Positions 47,869 through 57,626 of a stretch of 64,000 nt of DNA are shown in pieces; the first letter of the stretch is position 1, and each line of letters begins with the position of its first letter. The translations under genes and the position numbers were made by a program. This stretch comes from Nocardiopsis flavescens (lineage in GTDB: Bacteria > Actinomycetota > Actinomycetes > Streptosporangiales > Streptosporangiaceae): contig NZ_FQZK01000015.1 in the NCBI RefSeq assembly GCF_900141985.1, forward strand, positions 62,001 to 126,000, in the 5' to 3' direction. The notes beneath the pieces are model-generated. The model was not told where the DNA came from and ran no database searches. It saw only the letters and a program-made list of their open reading frames with translations.

Positions 47869-50832
47869 TCAGTCCTCGCGGCTGCCGAGGATGGCCACCC
47901 GGCCGTTGGCGCCCTGGCTGGAGCCGAGGCGCTGGTCCCCGTCGCCCGGCGTCTCCTCGCACTGGTCGAAGATCGGACGGGTCTCGCAGTCGTCCGGGTC
48001 GTCCGAGGACTCGGGCGGCGTCGGCAGGTCCGGGTTCTGGCACTCCCAGTCCCAGTCCTGGCACTCGGGCGGCGTCGGCATGCCCGCGCAGTTCGGGTTC
48101 TCGGGGTCGATGTTCTGCAGATCGCAGTCCGGGAACTCGCTGGGCTCGTCGGTGGGATCCTCGCTCGGCTGCTCCGAGGGGCTCGGGTCGGGGCTGGGCG
48201 AGGGGGCGAAGTTCTGGTCCGTGCCCACGTTCGCCGGCGGCGGGAAGTTCTCCGGGGACAGCTCCATGATCTCGATGGCGTCGACCATGAACGCGTTCCA
48301 CACCGTGGCCGAGGTACTGCCACCGAAGACCTCGTTGTTGGAGATCCCGTCGAACTCCAGGCCCGTCTCGGCGTCCGCCCGGCTGAGGCCGACCGCCACC
48401 GACAGCTGGGGCACGTAGCCCACGAACCAGGCCGAGATGGCACCCGAGGAGGTACCGGTCTTGCCCGCCACCGGGCGGCCGTCGGGCAGCGCGGCGTTGG
48501 AGCCACCGCCGTTGGTGACGACCTCGGTGAGGGCGAAGGTGACGTCGGCGGCGACGTCCGCGGACATCGCCCGGGTGCCGCTCTCCAGCTGGTCGGCGTC
48601 GTTGGGGATGCGTTCGGTGCCGTCGCTGTTGGTGACCTTGGTGACCATGTGCGCGGGGCGGTGCACGCCCGCCGCGGCGAAGGTGGCGTAGCCGCTGGCC
48701 TGGTCGAGGGCGCTGACCTGGTGGGTGCCCAGGGCGATCAGCGACCCCTGGGTGGAGGTCGTGGTCTGCTCCTCGGCCACGCCCGCGCTGACCGCCATCT
48801 CGTCCACGTTGAGCGGCCCCACCTCCTGGGCGAGCTGCACGTACGGGGTGTTGTAGGAGTGCGCCGTGGACTCGACGAGGTCGACCGCGCCATGGCTCTG
48901 CATGTCGGCGTTGGTGACCGGGCTCTGCAGGCCCTCGAACTCCTGCGGGGAGTCGCCGTTCATCAGGGTGCGGAGGCTGATGTTCTGGTTGAGCGCCGCG
49001 GCGAGCACGTAGGGCTTGTACGACGAGCCCGCCTGGGTGCGCTCCTCCAGGGACTGGTTCAGCTCGACGCCCGCGTCCGCGCCGCCGCGGAAGGCCACGA
49101 TCTCTCCCGTCGCCGGGTTGATCGCTGTCAGGCCCTTGCGGGTGTCCTCCGGGTGCCCGGGCAGGGTGTCGAACGCGGTGTAGGCCGCCTCCATGAGATC
49201 GGGGTCGAGGGAGGTCTCGACCCGGTAGCCCTGGGTGGCGATCTCCTCCGAGGTGAGGCCGTAGCGGTCGACGAGCTCCTGGACGACCGCCACGCGGACG
49301 TAGTCCGGCTTGGGGTCGTACTCCTGGGTCTCCTCCTCGGCCTCCTCCGACTCCTCCTCGGACTCGGCGCTGGAGCCCCACTGCGTCGTCTCGGGGATCT
49401 CCAGGGCCTGGGCCTCGCTCTTGGGCAGGCCGCGGTCGGAGTTCTCCTCGTTCATGGCGGCCAGCTGGTTCTGGATGTAGGGCCAGCGCTCCTCGTGGAG
49501 GTACGTGTGGGTCCAAGGGCCCAGCTCGGAGTTCTCGAAGTTGGAGGGCATCTGGATGATCAGCCCGAGGTAGGCGCCCTCGGCCGAGCCCAGCTCCGTC
49601 ACGCTCTTGTCGAAGTACTGGCGGGACGCCATCTCGATCCCCATGGCCTGACGGCCGAAGTAGATCGTGTTGACGTAGCGCTCCAGGATCTCCTCCTTGT
49701 CCATCCGCTGGCCGAGCTTGATGGAGATGAAGATCTCGCGGATCTTGCGTTCGAGGGTGCCGTAGCCGTCGAGGTCGCTGTAGAAGTTGCGGGCCATCTG
49801 CTGGGTGATGGTGGAACCGCCGCCCGCCTCGCCGCGGGAGAGCAGCGCGCGGCCGATACCCGTGATGCTGACGCCGGGGTCCTCGAAGAACGTGTGCTGC
49901 TCGGCGGCGAGGATGCCGTCGATGACCTCCGGCGGGATGTCGTCGTACTGCACCTCGATACGGCGGACCTCGCCGGTGGTGACCGCGACGTCGCCGGTCT
50001 GCCAGAAGATCTGGGTGGCCGACTTCTCGGAGTCGGCCTTGGCGTCCAGGTCCGCCGGGTCCGGCGCCTGGGCGTACAGGAGCGCGAAGACGGCCACGCC
50101 GCCGATGATCATCAGGCCGAAGGCCGCCAGTGCGGGCTTCCAGGCCTTGGCTGCGAACCGCTTCCACCAGGGGCGGTCGTCCGGCTCGTCCTCACCGCCG
50201 CGGCGGCGTCGGCCCCCGCCGGAACCGCCGTGTCCCCCGCCACCGGCGGCGGCACGCCGGCGGCCGCCCTCGGAGCGGGCGCCGTGCTCGCGCTCGCGGG
50301 GGTCGCGCGGGCCGTCGGGCCTGCGCCTTCCGCCGGGCCGGGAGCCGTCCTCGGGCGGGCGGCGGCGCCGCTGGCCCTCGGCGCGGGCACCGTGCTCGAC
50401 CTCCTCGGGACGGCGGCGGGGGCGCTCGCCGCCCTCCGGCGGGCGGCGGCGCTGGCCGCCGTCGGGTCCGCGGCGCGGGTCGCCCTCGGGCGCGCGCCTG
50501 CGGGCGCCGCCGTCGCGGCGCCGGGGGTCGTCCTCCGGGGGACGGCGGCGCTGGCCGCCCTCGGGGCGGCGGGGCCGCCCCTCCTCGGCGCGGCGGCGAC
50601 CGCCGCCGCGGCCCTCGGAGCGCGCGTCATCGGCCGGGGGACGGCGCCGGGGGCGCTCCTCCTCCCCCCAGAAACCGTTCTCAGCTTCCGGGGATCGGCG
50701 CCCTCCGGCACGTTGTTCCCGGGGCGGCGGGCCATCGGCCCGGCGCCTCCCGCCGTCGCCGCCGGCGCCGTTCGCCGGGCCCTCGGCCCGGCGACGGCCG
50801 CCATCGGCATCCCGTCGTCGTTCGGTACTCAC
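47869..50832 (-). CDS. Class A penicillin-binding protein (transglycosylase/transpeptidase)
   Basis: The 987-residue enzyme polymerises and cross-links peptidoglycan. A very long arginine/proline/glycine-rich cytoplasmic part (about residues 1-225) precedes one membrane span (AALAAFGLMIIGGVAVFALL). GT51 follows, with AAEQHTFFEDPGVSITGIGR (catalytic Glu) and GGSTITQQMARNFYS. The transpeptidase has GSSYKP (Ser-x-x-Lys), SYN and KTGTSSGA. The tail is rich in P, S, D and E with spaced cysteines. GTG start. Divergent spacer shared with ino1. It corresponds to the PBP in the Streptomyces origin-proximal cluster. Confidence 0.92.
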   Translation of the reverse strand: MSTERRRDADGGRRRAEGPANGAGGDGGRRRADGPPPREQRAGGRRSPEAENGFWGEEERPRRRPPADDARSEGRGGGRRRAEEGRPRRPEGGQRRRPPEDDPRRRDGGARRRAPEGDPRRGPDGGQRRRPPEGGERPRRRPEEVEHGARAEGQRRRRPPEDGSRPGGRRRPDGPRDPREREHGARSEGGRRRAAAGGGGHGGSGGGRRRRGGEDEPDDRPWWKRFAAKAWKPALAAFGLMIIGGVAVFALLYAQAPDPADLDAKADSEKSATQIFWQTGDVAVTTGEVRRIEVQYDDIPPEVIDGILAAEQHTFFEDPGVSITGIGRALLSRGEAGGGSTITQQMARNFYSDLDGYGTLERKIREIFISIKLGQRMDKEEILERYVNTIYFGRQAMGIEMASRQYFDKSVTELGSAEGAYLGLIIQMPSNFENSELGPWTHTYLHEERWPYIQNQLAAMNEENSDRGLPKSEAQALEIPETTQWGSSAESEEESEEAEEETQEYDPKPDYVRVAVVQELVDRYGLTSEEIATQGYRVETSLDPDLMEAAYTAFDTLPGHPEDTRKGLTAINPATGEIVAFRGGADAGVELNQSLEERTQAGSSYKPYVLAAALNQNISLRTLMNGDSPQEFEGLQSPVTNADMQSHGAVDLVESTAHSYNTPYVQLAQEVGPLNVDEMAVSAGVAEEQTTTSTQGSLIALGTHQVSALDQASGYATFAAAGVHRPAHMVTKVTNSDGTERIPNDADQLESGTRAMSADVAADVTFALTEVVTNGGGSNAALPDGRPVAGKTGTSSGAISAWFVGYVPQLSVAVGLSRADAETGLEFDGISNNEVFGGSTSATVWNAFMVDAIEIMELSPENFPPPANVGTDQNFAPSPSPDPSPSEQPSEDPTDEPSEFPDCDLQNIDPENPNCAGMPTPPECQDWDWECQNPDLPTPPESSDDPDDCETRPIFDQCEETPGDGDQRLGSSQGANGRVAILGSRED

Positions 50833-51672
50833 GTGGTCCTCGATTGCCTTTCACGGCCGGTCGGCCTGACGATTCCTTGGTGGAACGGGGGGCTTGTCCC
50901 CCTGGGGGATCGGTGATCCGCGACCTGTGTCCCGCGATGACCGGCACGGCCCGGCTCCGCGGCTCGGGCCCGTCGTGCGGTCCGCCTGTGATTCAAGGCT
51001 TGATAAAAGGACGCTCCGCCGTGGGCGAAGGTTTTCAACAGGTCGCGAAGACGTTGGCCGCTTCATCCTCCTGGTCGTTGGCCCGTACGAGCTCCCGCCC
51101 CTTCGGCGGCGACCGATGCGGACGCCCGCCCGGGGGTGGGACGGGGGCTCTTCCGGCTTTCACGCGCAAATCACAGGTCACGTTAAAGCGATGGGACGGT
51201 ATAGCACAACCCACGCGCGAGAGTACCCCGTGCGGCGGAACTCTCGGTCACCGCGGGCCGTCCGCGCACCGTCCGGACTGATCAGGGGGCGAAAACCGAA
51301 CGCCGGTAGGTATCGGTGCCGCGGACCGGTCCGACGGCACCGCAGGCGGGGGCCGGTGTGTGACATATCGCGCGCGGCGCACCGGCGCGGAATGCCACGG
51401 AGGGTCACGGGCATCTCCGGGACGGGGGTGTCACCGTGGGTGACATGCGGTTTCCCAGACGAGCGAAGATAGAGTCATACCCGAACAAAACAGCCGGAGC
51501 CACACGTTCCGCCTTCCGTCCGGCGTCCGGGCGGGAACAGAAACACCGTGCGGGCCGCTGACCACATACGGAGAACGAACGCGGAACGCCGCCACCCCCC
51601 GTCCGCCGAGGGCACGGGGGTGCCGTCGTGCGCGTGGCATCCATGTTCGCGAACGAGAAGGAGCAAGGACCA
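50833..51672. other. 840-base spacer between PBP and ino1
   Basis: Open frames here have unbiased composition and no ribosome sites, so I call no gene. Streptomyces, as I recall, has a PadR regulator between these two genes; it is absent here. The PBP promoter must lie at the left end and that of ino1 at the right, with a strong dyad at 51429. Confidence 0.45.
51429..51445. promoter_or_regulatory. Perfect dyad upstream of ino1
   Basis: TGTCACC-GTG-GGTGACA, seven-base arms, 227 bases before the ino1 start. Composition and size suit a dimeric repressor; the binder is unknown. A TGTGACATAT-like half lies about 70 bases to the left. Confidence 0.45.
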
Positions 51673-52743
51673 ATGGGTTCGGTACGTGTAGCCGTCGTGG
51701 GCGTCGGCAATTGCGCGGCGTCGCTCGTCCAGGGCGTGCACTACTACAAGGACGCCGACCCCGGCTCGCGGGTACCTGGCCTGATGCACGTCCGGTTCGG
51801 GCGGTACCACGTGCGCGACATCGAGTTCGTCGCCGCCTTCGACGTGGACGCCAAGAAGGTCGGCCACGACCTGGCCGACGCCATCGTCGCCAGCGAGAAC
51901 AACACGGTCAAGATCTGCGACGTGCCGCCCACCGGCGTCACCGTCATGCGCGGCCCCACCTACGACGGGCTGGGCAAGTACTACCGCGAGACCATCCAGG
52001 AGTCCCCCGAGGACGCCGTGGACGTCGTCGCCGCCCTCAAGCACAGCAAGGCCGACGTCCTCGTCTCCTACCTCCCCGTGGGCTCGGAGGAGGCCGGCAA
52101 GTTCTACGCCCAGTGCGCGATCGACGCCGGCGTGGCCTACGTCAACGCCCTGCCGGTGTTCATCGCCTCCGACCCCGAGTGGGCCGCGAAGTTCACCGAG
52201 GCCGGCGTGCCGATCATCGGCGACGACATCAAGTCGCAGGTGGGCGCCACCATCACCCACCGGGTGCTGTCCAAGCTGTTCGAGGACCGCGGCGTCATCG
52301 TCGACCGCACCTACCAGCTGAACTTCGGCGGCAACATGGACTTCAAGAACATGCTCGAACGCGAGCGCCTGGAGTCCAAGAAGATCTCCAAGACCCAGTC
52401 GGTCACCTCCCAGATCCCCCACGAGCTCAACGCCGGCGCCGTGCACATCGGCCCGTCGGACCACGTGCCGTGGCTGGACGACCGCAAGTGGGCGTACGTG
52501 CGCCTGGAGGGCCGCGCGTTCGGCGACGTGCCGCTCAACCTGGAGTACAAGCTGGAGGTCTGGGACTCCCCCAACTCCGCCGGGATCATCATCGACGCGG
52601 TGCGCGCGGCCAAGATCGCCAAGGACCGCGGCATCGGCGGCCCGATCCTCGCCCCCTCCTCCTACTTCATGAAGTCGCCGCCCGAGCAGTACAGCGACGC
52701 CGAGGCGCACGACGCCGTCGAGCGCTTCATCGCGGACGAGTAG
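51673..52743 (+). CDS. ino1: Inositol-3-phosphate synthase
   Basis: The 356-residue NAD-dependent enzyme makes L-myo-inositol 1-phosphate from glucose 6-phosphate, the first step to phosphatidylinositol and mycothiol. NAD motif VGVGNCAASLVQG; core IIGDDIKSQVGATITHR and YQLNFGGNMDFKNM; C-terminal SYFMKSPPEQYSD. The ATG at 51673 has AAGGAG upstream; an earlier GTG 15 codons before is less likely. Followed by an MFS gene as in Streptomyces. Confidence 0.95.
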   Translation: MGSVRVAVVGVGNCAASLVQGVHYYKDADPGSRVPGLMHVRFGRYHVRDIEFVAAFDVDAKKVGHDLADAIVASENNTVKICDVPPTGVTVMRGPTYDGLGKYYRETIQESPEDAVDVVAALKHSKADVLVSYLPVGSEEAGKFYAQCAIDAGVAYVNALPVFIASDPEWAAKFTEAGVPIIGDDIKSQVGATITHRVLSKLFEDRGVIVDRTYQLNFGGNMDFKNMLERERLESKKISKTQSVTSQIPHELNAGAVHIGPSDHVPWLDDRKWAYVRLEGRAFGDVPLNLEYKLEVWDSPNSAGIIIDAVRAAKIAKDRGIGGPILAPSSYFMKSPPEQYSDAEAHDAVERFIADE

Positions 52744-52804
52744 CCTCCCCGCGGACACCGTGCCCGGGGCCGGTCCGGCCCCGGGCACGCCCTACCCTGG
52801 GGGC

Positions 52805-54112
52805 GTGTCCTTCTTCGGCGATCTGCGCACCGTCCTGCGGGGCCCCCGCTTCCGGCGGCTCTTCGCGACCCGGCTGGTCTCGCAGTTCTCCGACGGGGTC
52901 TACCAGGCGGGCCTGGCCGGCTTCGTCTTCTTCAACCCCGAGCAGCACACGAGCGCGGCCGCGGTGGCGGCCGCCTTCGCGGTGCTGCTCCTGCCGTTCT
53001 CGGTGGTGGCGCCGTTCGCCGGAGTGCTCATAGACCGGTGGCCGCGCCGCCAGGTCCTGCTGCTGTCCGCCCTGGCCAAGGCCGTGCTGACGGTGGTCTG
53101 CGCGGTGCTCGTGGCCGGGGGCGAGGGGCCGGCCTTCTTCGTGGCGGCGCTGCTGGTGCTGAGCGTCAACCGCTTCTTCCTCTCCGGGCTGTCGGCGGGC
53201 CTGCCGTACGTGGTGCCGCGCGAGCAGCTGATGATGGCCAACGCCGTCACCCCCACGTGCGGGACCGTGGCCAGCTCGCTGGGCACCGGCGTGGGCCTGG
53301 GCCTGGGCGTGCTGGCCGGGACCGGGCCGCTGAGCACCGGGATGATCCTGGCGGCGGCCGCAGCGGGGTTCGCCGCCGCCGGCCTGGTCTCGCTCTCCCT
53401 GGGGTACCGGGAGCTGGGGCCGCACCTGGAGCGCGAGCCCGAGGAGGTCCGGGCCGCGGTCGGCGGCGTCGTGCGCGGGATGGTGGCCGGGATCCGGCAC
53501 ATCCGGTCGCGTCCGCCCGCCCGGGACGCCCTGGGCACCATCGGGCTGCACCGGGTGCTGTTCGGCATCTCCTCGCTGATGACGCTGCTGCTGTACAACA
53601 ACACGTTCACCGGCGGCGGGGTGGCGGGCCTGGCCGGGTTCTCCGTGTCCGCCGGGGTGCTGGCGCTCGGGTTCTTCCTGGGTGCGGTCGCCACGCCGTC
53701 GGCGACCGGGCGGATGACGCCGGGGGCGTGGATCGGGCTCCAGCTGCTGGTGCTGGCCGTGGTGCTGGCGGTGTTCGCGCTGCCCTTCTCGGCCGCCCTG
53801 TTCCCCGTGGCGGCGTTCGTGCTGGGGTTCGTGTCCCAGGGGGTGAAGGTCACCGTCGACACGCAGGTTCAGCGACATGTCGACGACGCCTTCCGCGGGC
53901 GCGTGTTCTCGGTGTACGACGTGCTGTTCAACGCGACGTTCGTCCTGGGCGCGGCGCTGGCCGCCGCCCTGGTGCCGCCCTCGGGGCTGGGGACCCCGGT
54001 GCTGGTCGGGATGGTGGCCGTGTACCTGGCCGCCGGGCTGGGCTGGACGCTGCGGGAGCGGCGCCGGGCGGCCGTGCTCCCCGGGCCGCCGGCCCAGGAG
54101 CCCGCGGCCTGA
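52805..54112 (+). CDS. MFS transporter
   Basis: A 435-residue protein with about twelve spans. FRRLFATRLVSQFSDGVYQA opens the first span, LIDRWPRRQVLLLSALAKAV is the loop 2-3 signature, and DTQVQRHVDDAFRGRVFSVY lies late. It resembles the MFS_1/3 proteins next to ino1 in other actinomycetes. The substrate is unknown. The GTG start has no strong ribosome site, but the protein alignment starts naturally there. Confidence 0.83.
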   Translation: MSFFGDLRTVLRGPRFRRLFATRLVSQFSDGVYQAGLAGFVFFNPEQHTSAAAVAAAFAVLLLPFSVVAPFAGVLIDRWPRRQVLLLSALAKAVLTVVCAVLVAGGEGPAFFVAALLVLSVNRFFLSGLSAGLPYVVPREQLMMANAVTPTCGTVASSLGTGVGLGLGVLAGTGPLSTGMILAAAAAGFAAAGLVSLSLGYRELGPHLEREPEEVRAAVGGVVRGMVAGIRHIRSRPPARDALGTIGLHRVLFGISSLMTLLLYNNTFTGGGVAGLAGFSVSAGVLALGFFLGAVATPSATGRMTPGAWIGLQLLVLAVVLAVFALPFSAALFPVAAFVLGFVSQGVKVTVDTQVQRHVDDAFRGRVFSVYDVLFNATFVLGAALAAALVPPSGLGTPVLVGMVAVYLAAGLGWTLRERRRAAVLPGPPAQEPAA

Positions 54113-54161
54113 GAACGGGGTCCGGGCGCCGCCCGCGCCCGGGGCGGGAGCGGCCGGGGCC

Positions 54162-54725
54162 TCAGGCGCTCCGGGGGCCCGGGGCGACACGGCCCTTCGT
54201 CGACGTGTCGACCTGTTCCCGTGTCGTCCGGTAGACGGACAGGCCGCGGGCCCGGTAGTTGGAGAGCGCGTGCTCGCCGTCCAGGGAGCAGGTGTGCAGC
54301 CAGACACGGCGGGTGGGCTCGCGGCCCGCGAGCCGGTCGGGCAGGTCCCAGGCGCGCTCCAGGGCGAGGGTGAGCATGCGGCCGCCCAGGCCGCGGCCGA
54401 GGAACCCGGGCAGCAGCCCGAAGTAGACGATCTCGACGGCGCCGCCGTCCTGGGCCTCCAGCTCGGTGTACCCGGCGGGGGCCCCGTCGAGGTAGAGCAC
54501 CCAGGTCTCCAGTCCGGGGCGGGCCGTCCACGCGCTCCAGTCCCGCTCGGTCCAGGCCAGCCGGTCGGTCCACTGCCAGGCGCCGCCGACCCGCTCGTAG
54601 AGGAACCGGTTGAACGCGGGACTGGGGACCCCGACCCGGACGAACCGCACGTCGCCCCGCGGCTCCCGGGCGGGGCGCAGGCTCCGGGGGTCGGTCGTCT
54701 CCAGGTACCAGGTGGTCAGGCTCAT
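54162..54725 (-). CDS. GNAT-family N-acetyltransferase
   Basis: A 187-residue protein. SLTTWYLETTDPRSLRPARE is followed by a GNAT core: VLYLDGAPAGYTELEAQDGG, then VEIVYFGLLPGFLGRGLGGR with the acetyl-CoA loop GRGLGG, and WLHTCSLDGEHALSNYRARG. The substrate is unknown. ATG 54725 is chosen by alignment with the family; no clear ribosome site is seen. It ends 49 bases from the convergent MFS stop. Confidence 0.82.
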   Translation of the reverse strand: MSLTTWYLETTDPRSLRPAREPRGDVRFVRVGVPSPAFNRFLYERVGGAWQWTDRLAWTERDWSAWTARPGLETWVLYLDGAPAGYTELEAQDGGAVEIVYFGLLPGFLGRGLGGRMLTLALERAWDLPDRLAGREPTRRVWLHTCSLDGEHALSNYRARGLSVYRTTREQVDTSTKGRVAPGPRSA

Positions 54726-54938
54726 CGGGACAGTGTCACGCCCGGTCCGCGGACCCGCAATGACGGGCGTCACCACGGAACCGCCCCCGGTCTTCCCCCC
54801 GGGGCGGTCCGGAGCGGACGCCGCGGGGCGGCGGGCGGCGTAGGGTGCCGGAGTGGGCGGCACGCGGGACGCGGGCCGCCTCCCCCGTCCCGGCCGATCC
54901 CCTGGTTCCGGGCCCCGGGGCGGCTTGTCGACATGTCC

Positions 54939-54983
54939 CTACAGCGATTGATCTTTCCGTGACCATTACGTCACTTGCTGTAG
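54939..54983. promoter_or_regulatory. Dyads upstream of the methyltransferase gene
   Basis: CTACAGC (54939-54945) and GCTGTAG (54977-54983) enclose a second dyad GTGAC-CATTAC-GTCAC (about 54959-54974). TGTCGACA lies just to the left. They precede the methyltransferase start by 44 bases and may be operator sites. Confidence 0.4.
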
Positions 54984-55026
54984 TGTCCGGGCAGGGATTT
55001 TCGTGATGACGGAGAGATGGTGTGCC

Positions 55027-55752
55027 ATGAACGGTGGGCTGGGGACCGGCAACCCCTCCAGCGCGTTCGGCCGGCGCGGGGTGGCCAAGCGGATCGAGGC
55101 CGTCGCCGGGCACCTGCCCGCACGCGGCGACAGACTGCTCGACGTGGGGTGCGGTGACGGGACCTACACGGTCGAGCTGGCCGGGGGGTACGTGCGGGTC
55201 GACGCCATCGACCTGGAGCCGCAGCGGCTGGACGCCTTCACCGAGCGCATCGCCGGGACCCCCCTGGAGGACCGCATCGGCGTCCACAAGATGTCGGCGG
55301 ACTCGTTGGCCTTCGACCCCAACACCTTCGACCGGGTCACCGCCTTCGAGGCGGTGGAGCACATCGAGGACCTGGAGGGGTCGCTGGCGGAGATCCACCG
55401 GGTGCTCAAGCCGGGGGGCGCGCTCTCGCTCACCACGCCCAACCGGTGGTTCCCCTTCGAGACCCACGGGGTGCTGTGGGGGCAGCGCCGCCGGTCGGGG
55501 CTGACCGCGCCGTTCCTGCCGTGGGTGCGGCCCCTGCACGAGCGGATGTCCGACGCCCGCGTGTTCACCACCCAGGAGCTCGGTCGGCTGCTGCGCGGGG
55601 CCGGCCTGCGGGTACGCGCGATCGACTACCTCATGCCGCCCCTGGACCGTCGCCCCCGCCCCCTCCAGAACCTGTCGGACGGGCTGGAGGGGACGCCGCT
55701 GCGCGTGTTCGGGATGGCCGTGGCGGTCACGGCGGTCAAGCCCGCCCGCTGA
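55027..55752 (+). CDS. Class I SAM-dependent methyltransferase
   Basis: A 241-residue protein with the Rossmann motif LLDVGCGDGTYTVEL at about residues 38-52, the acidic DAIDLEPQRL, and the post-motif FDRVTAFEAVEHIEDLEGSL typical of UbiE-like enzymes; then EIHRVLKPGGALSLTTPN. The acceptor is unknown. The ATG at 55027 has GGAGAG ten bases upstream; an earlier ATG at 55003 is possible. Confidence 0.8.
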   Translation: MNGGLGTGNPSSAFGRRGVAKRIEAVAGHLPARGDRLLDVGCGDGTYTVELAGGYVRVDAIDLEPQRLDAFTERIAGTPLEDRIGVHKMSADSLAFDPNTFDRVTAFEAVEHIEDLEGSLAEIHRVLKPGGALSLTTPNRWFPFETHGVLWGQRRRSGLTAPFLPWVRPLHERMSDARVFTTQELGRLLRGAGLRVRAIDYLMPPLDRRPRPLQNLSDGLEGTPLRVFGMAVAVTAVKPAR

Positions 55753-55816
55753 GCCGCCGGGCCCGGCCGGTCCGCCGGCCGGGCGGGGCCCGTGCGGCTC
55801 CGGCCCGGCCGACGGC

Positions 55817-57298
55817 TCAGGACAGGTGCTCGGCGGCCCAGGCGCGCAGCGCCTCGGTCGCGGCGTCCTTCTCCATCGGGCCGTTCTCCAGGCGCAGTTC
55901 CAGCAGGTAGCGGTAGGCCTTGCCGATCTCCGGGCCCGGCTTGACGCCGAGGATCTCCTGGATCTCGTTGCCGTCCAGGTCGGGCCGGATGCGGTCCAGC
56001 TCCTCCTGCTCGGCCAGCACGGCGATGCGCTTCTCGATGTCGTCGTAGGAGCGGGCCAGCGCCGCGGCCTTGCGCCGGTTGCGGGTGGTGCAGTCGGCGC
56101 GTGTGAGGATGTGCAGCCGCTCCAGCAGGGGGCCCGCGTCGCGGGCGTAGCGGCGCACCGCCGAGTCGGTCCACTCCCCCTTGCCGTACCCGTGGAAGCG
56201 CAGGTGCAGCGCGACCAGGGACGACACGTCGGAGACGACGTCCTTGGGGAAGCGCAGCGCGGTGAGGCGCTTGCGGGTCATCGACGCGCCCACCACCTCG
56301 TGGTGGTGGAACGTCACCCGTCCGGCGCCCTCGAAGGCGCGCGTCTTGGGCTTGCCGACGTCGTGCAGCAGCGCCGCCAGGCGCAGCACCAGGTCGGGCC
56401 CGTGGCCGCGCGCGCCCTCCAGCTCGATGGCCTGGTCCAGGACGGTCAGCGAGTGCTCGTAGACGTCCTTGTGCCGGTGGTGCTCGTCGATCTCCAGGCG
56501 CAGTTTGGGGAGTTCGGGAAGCACGTAGGGGGCGATGCCCAGGTCGACCATCAGCCCCAGGCCGCGGCGCGGGTCCGGGCTGAGCAGGAGCTTGGTCAGC
56601 TCGTCGCGGACGCGCTCGGCGGACACGATGCCCAGCCGGTCGGCCATGTCCCGGGCCGCCTCGGCGACCTCGGGGGCGAGCTCGAAGCCGAGCTGGGCGG
56701 CGAACCGCACCGCGCGCATGATGCGCAGCGGGTCGTCGCTGAAGGAGTCCTCCGGCCGGCCGGGGGTGCGCAGCACGCCGGCCCGCAGGTCGGCGAGGCC
56801 GCCGAAGGGGTCGACGAACTCGCCCATGGGCAGGCGCACCGCCATGGCGTTCACCGTGAAGTCGCGGCGCAGCAGGTCGTCCTCGATCTCCGTGCCGTAG
56901 GCCACCTCGGGCTTGCGGGACTTGGGAGAGTACGACTCGCTCCGGTAGGTGGTGATCTCCAGCTGGAGGTTCTTCTTGCGCAGGCCGACGGTGCCGAAGT
57001 CGATGCCGACGGTCCACACGGACTCGGCCCACCCGTCGACCAGCTCCAGCACCCGCTGGGGCACCGCGTCGGTGGTGAGGTCGATGTCGTGCGAGGGCCT
57101 GCCGAGGAGCGCGTCCCGCACCGGGCCGCCGACCAGGGCCAGCTCCCGGCCGTGCTCGGCGAACCGCCCGCCGAGCTCGTCGGAGACGGGGCGGGCCGAT
57201 TCGACCAGCGCGACTATCGCGGACAGCTGCGCGGGGGTCGGCGCACCGGCCGCGGTCGGCATGGCGTCGTTCTCACTCGAAGGCTCTGTGTTCGGCAC
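55817..57298 (-). CDS. cca: CCA tRNA nucleotidyltransferase
   Basis: The 493-residue enzyme adds or repairs the CCA end of tRNAs. The nucleotidyltransferase head has LALVGGPVRDALLG and the metal-binding DIDLTTDA; DDLLRRDFTVNAMA and SDDPLRIMRAVRFAAQLGFE follow. A C-terminal HD region has LLHDVGKPKTR and HHHEVVGASM. The GTG start (VPNTEPSSEN) matches the Streptomyces N-terminus from memory, and TAACCT lies just upstream, so the mRNA may be leaderless. It sits divergent to the DUF6049 gene. Confidence 0.92.
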   Translation of the reverse strand: MPNTEPSSENDAMPTAAGAPTPAQLSAIVALVESARPVSDELGGRFAEHGRELALVGGPVRDALLGRPSHDIDLTTDAVPQRVLELVDGWAESVWTVGIDFGTVGLRKKNLQLEITTYRSESYSPKSRKPEVAYGTEIEDDLLRRDFTVNAMAVRLPMGEFVDPFGGLADLRAGVLRTPGRPEDSFSDDPLRIMRAVRFAAQLGFELAPEVAEAARDMADRLGIVSAERVRDELTKLLLSPDPRRGLGLMVDLGIAPYVLPELPKLRLEIDEHHRHKDVYEHSLTVLDQAIELEGARGHGPDLVLRLAALLHDVGKPKTRAFEGAGRVTFHHHEVVGASMTRKRLTALRFPKDVVSDVSSLVALHLRFHGYGKGEWTDSAVRRYARDAGPLLERLHILTRADCTTRNRRKAAALARSYDDIEKRIAVLAEQEELDRIRPDLDGNEIQEILGVKPGPEIGKAYRYLLELRLENGPMEKDAATEALRAWAAEHLS

Positions 57299-57626
57299 AC
57301 AACGCAGGTTAGGCGGCCCCGCGGGCAAACCGCGAATCGTTCACGGGGGCGGCCCGGGGCGCCGTGCGGGTATCGGGACGGGCGCCCCGTACGGTGGACA
57401 CGCACGTTCGGCGGGCGTCCTCCCCGGCGCGACACGTCGCACGGAGGTCCTCGCCAGAACCGGGGTGCGGGGGAGACGGTATCTTCGGGTGCAGTGGTGG
57501 AGCGCGACGGTCTTCTCCGCGTCCACCCGACCCGCGAACGCCGTGCGGGCGCCCCGACCGTCCCCGCCCCTTGCCGATCCGCGGCGGGACGGCCACCTGG
57601 ACCCGAATCAGGAAACCGGTCAAGCG
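57299..57626. other. Spacer between cca and the DUF6049 gene
   Basis: About 330 bases with divergent promoters. On the minus strand TAACCT is seven bases from the cca start, a probable -10 for a leaderless mRNA. An open frame continues upstream of the DUF6049 start, but its composition does not look coding. Confidence 0.4.

Noticed and set aside
50894..51472. Possible regulator gene between PBP and ino1
   Set aside because: Arg-rich random-looking translation, no HTH and no ribosome site.
56949..57626. N-terminal extension of the DUF6049 protein by 226 residues
   Set aside because: It overlaps the cca start region antisense and lacks a signal peptide; the signal sequence begins at the TTG at 57627.
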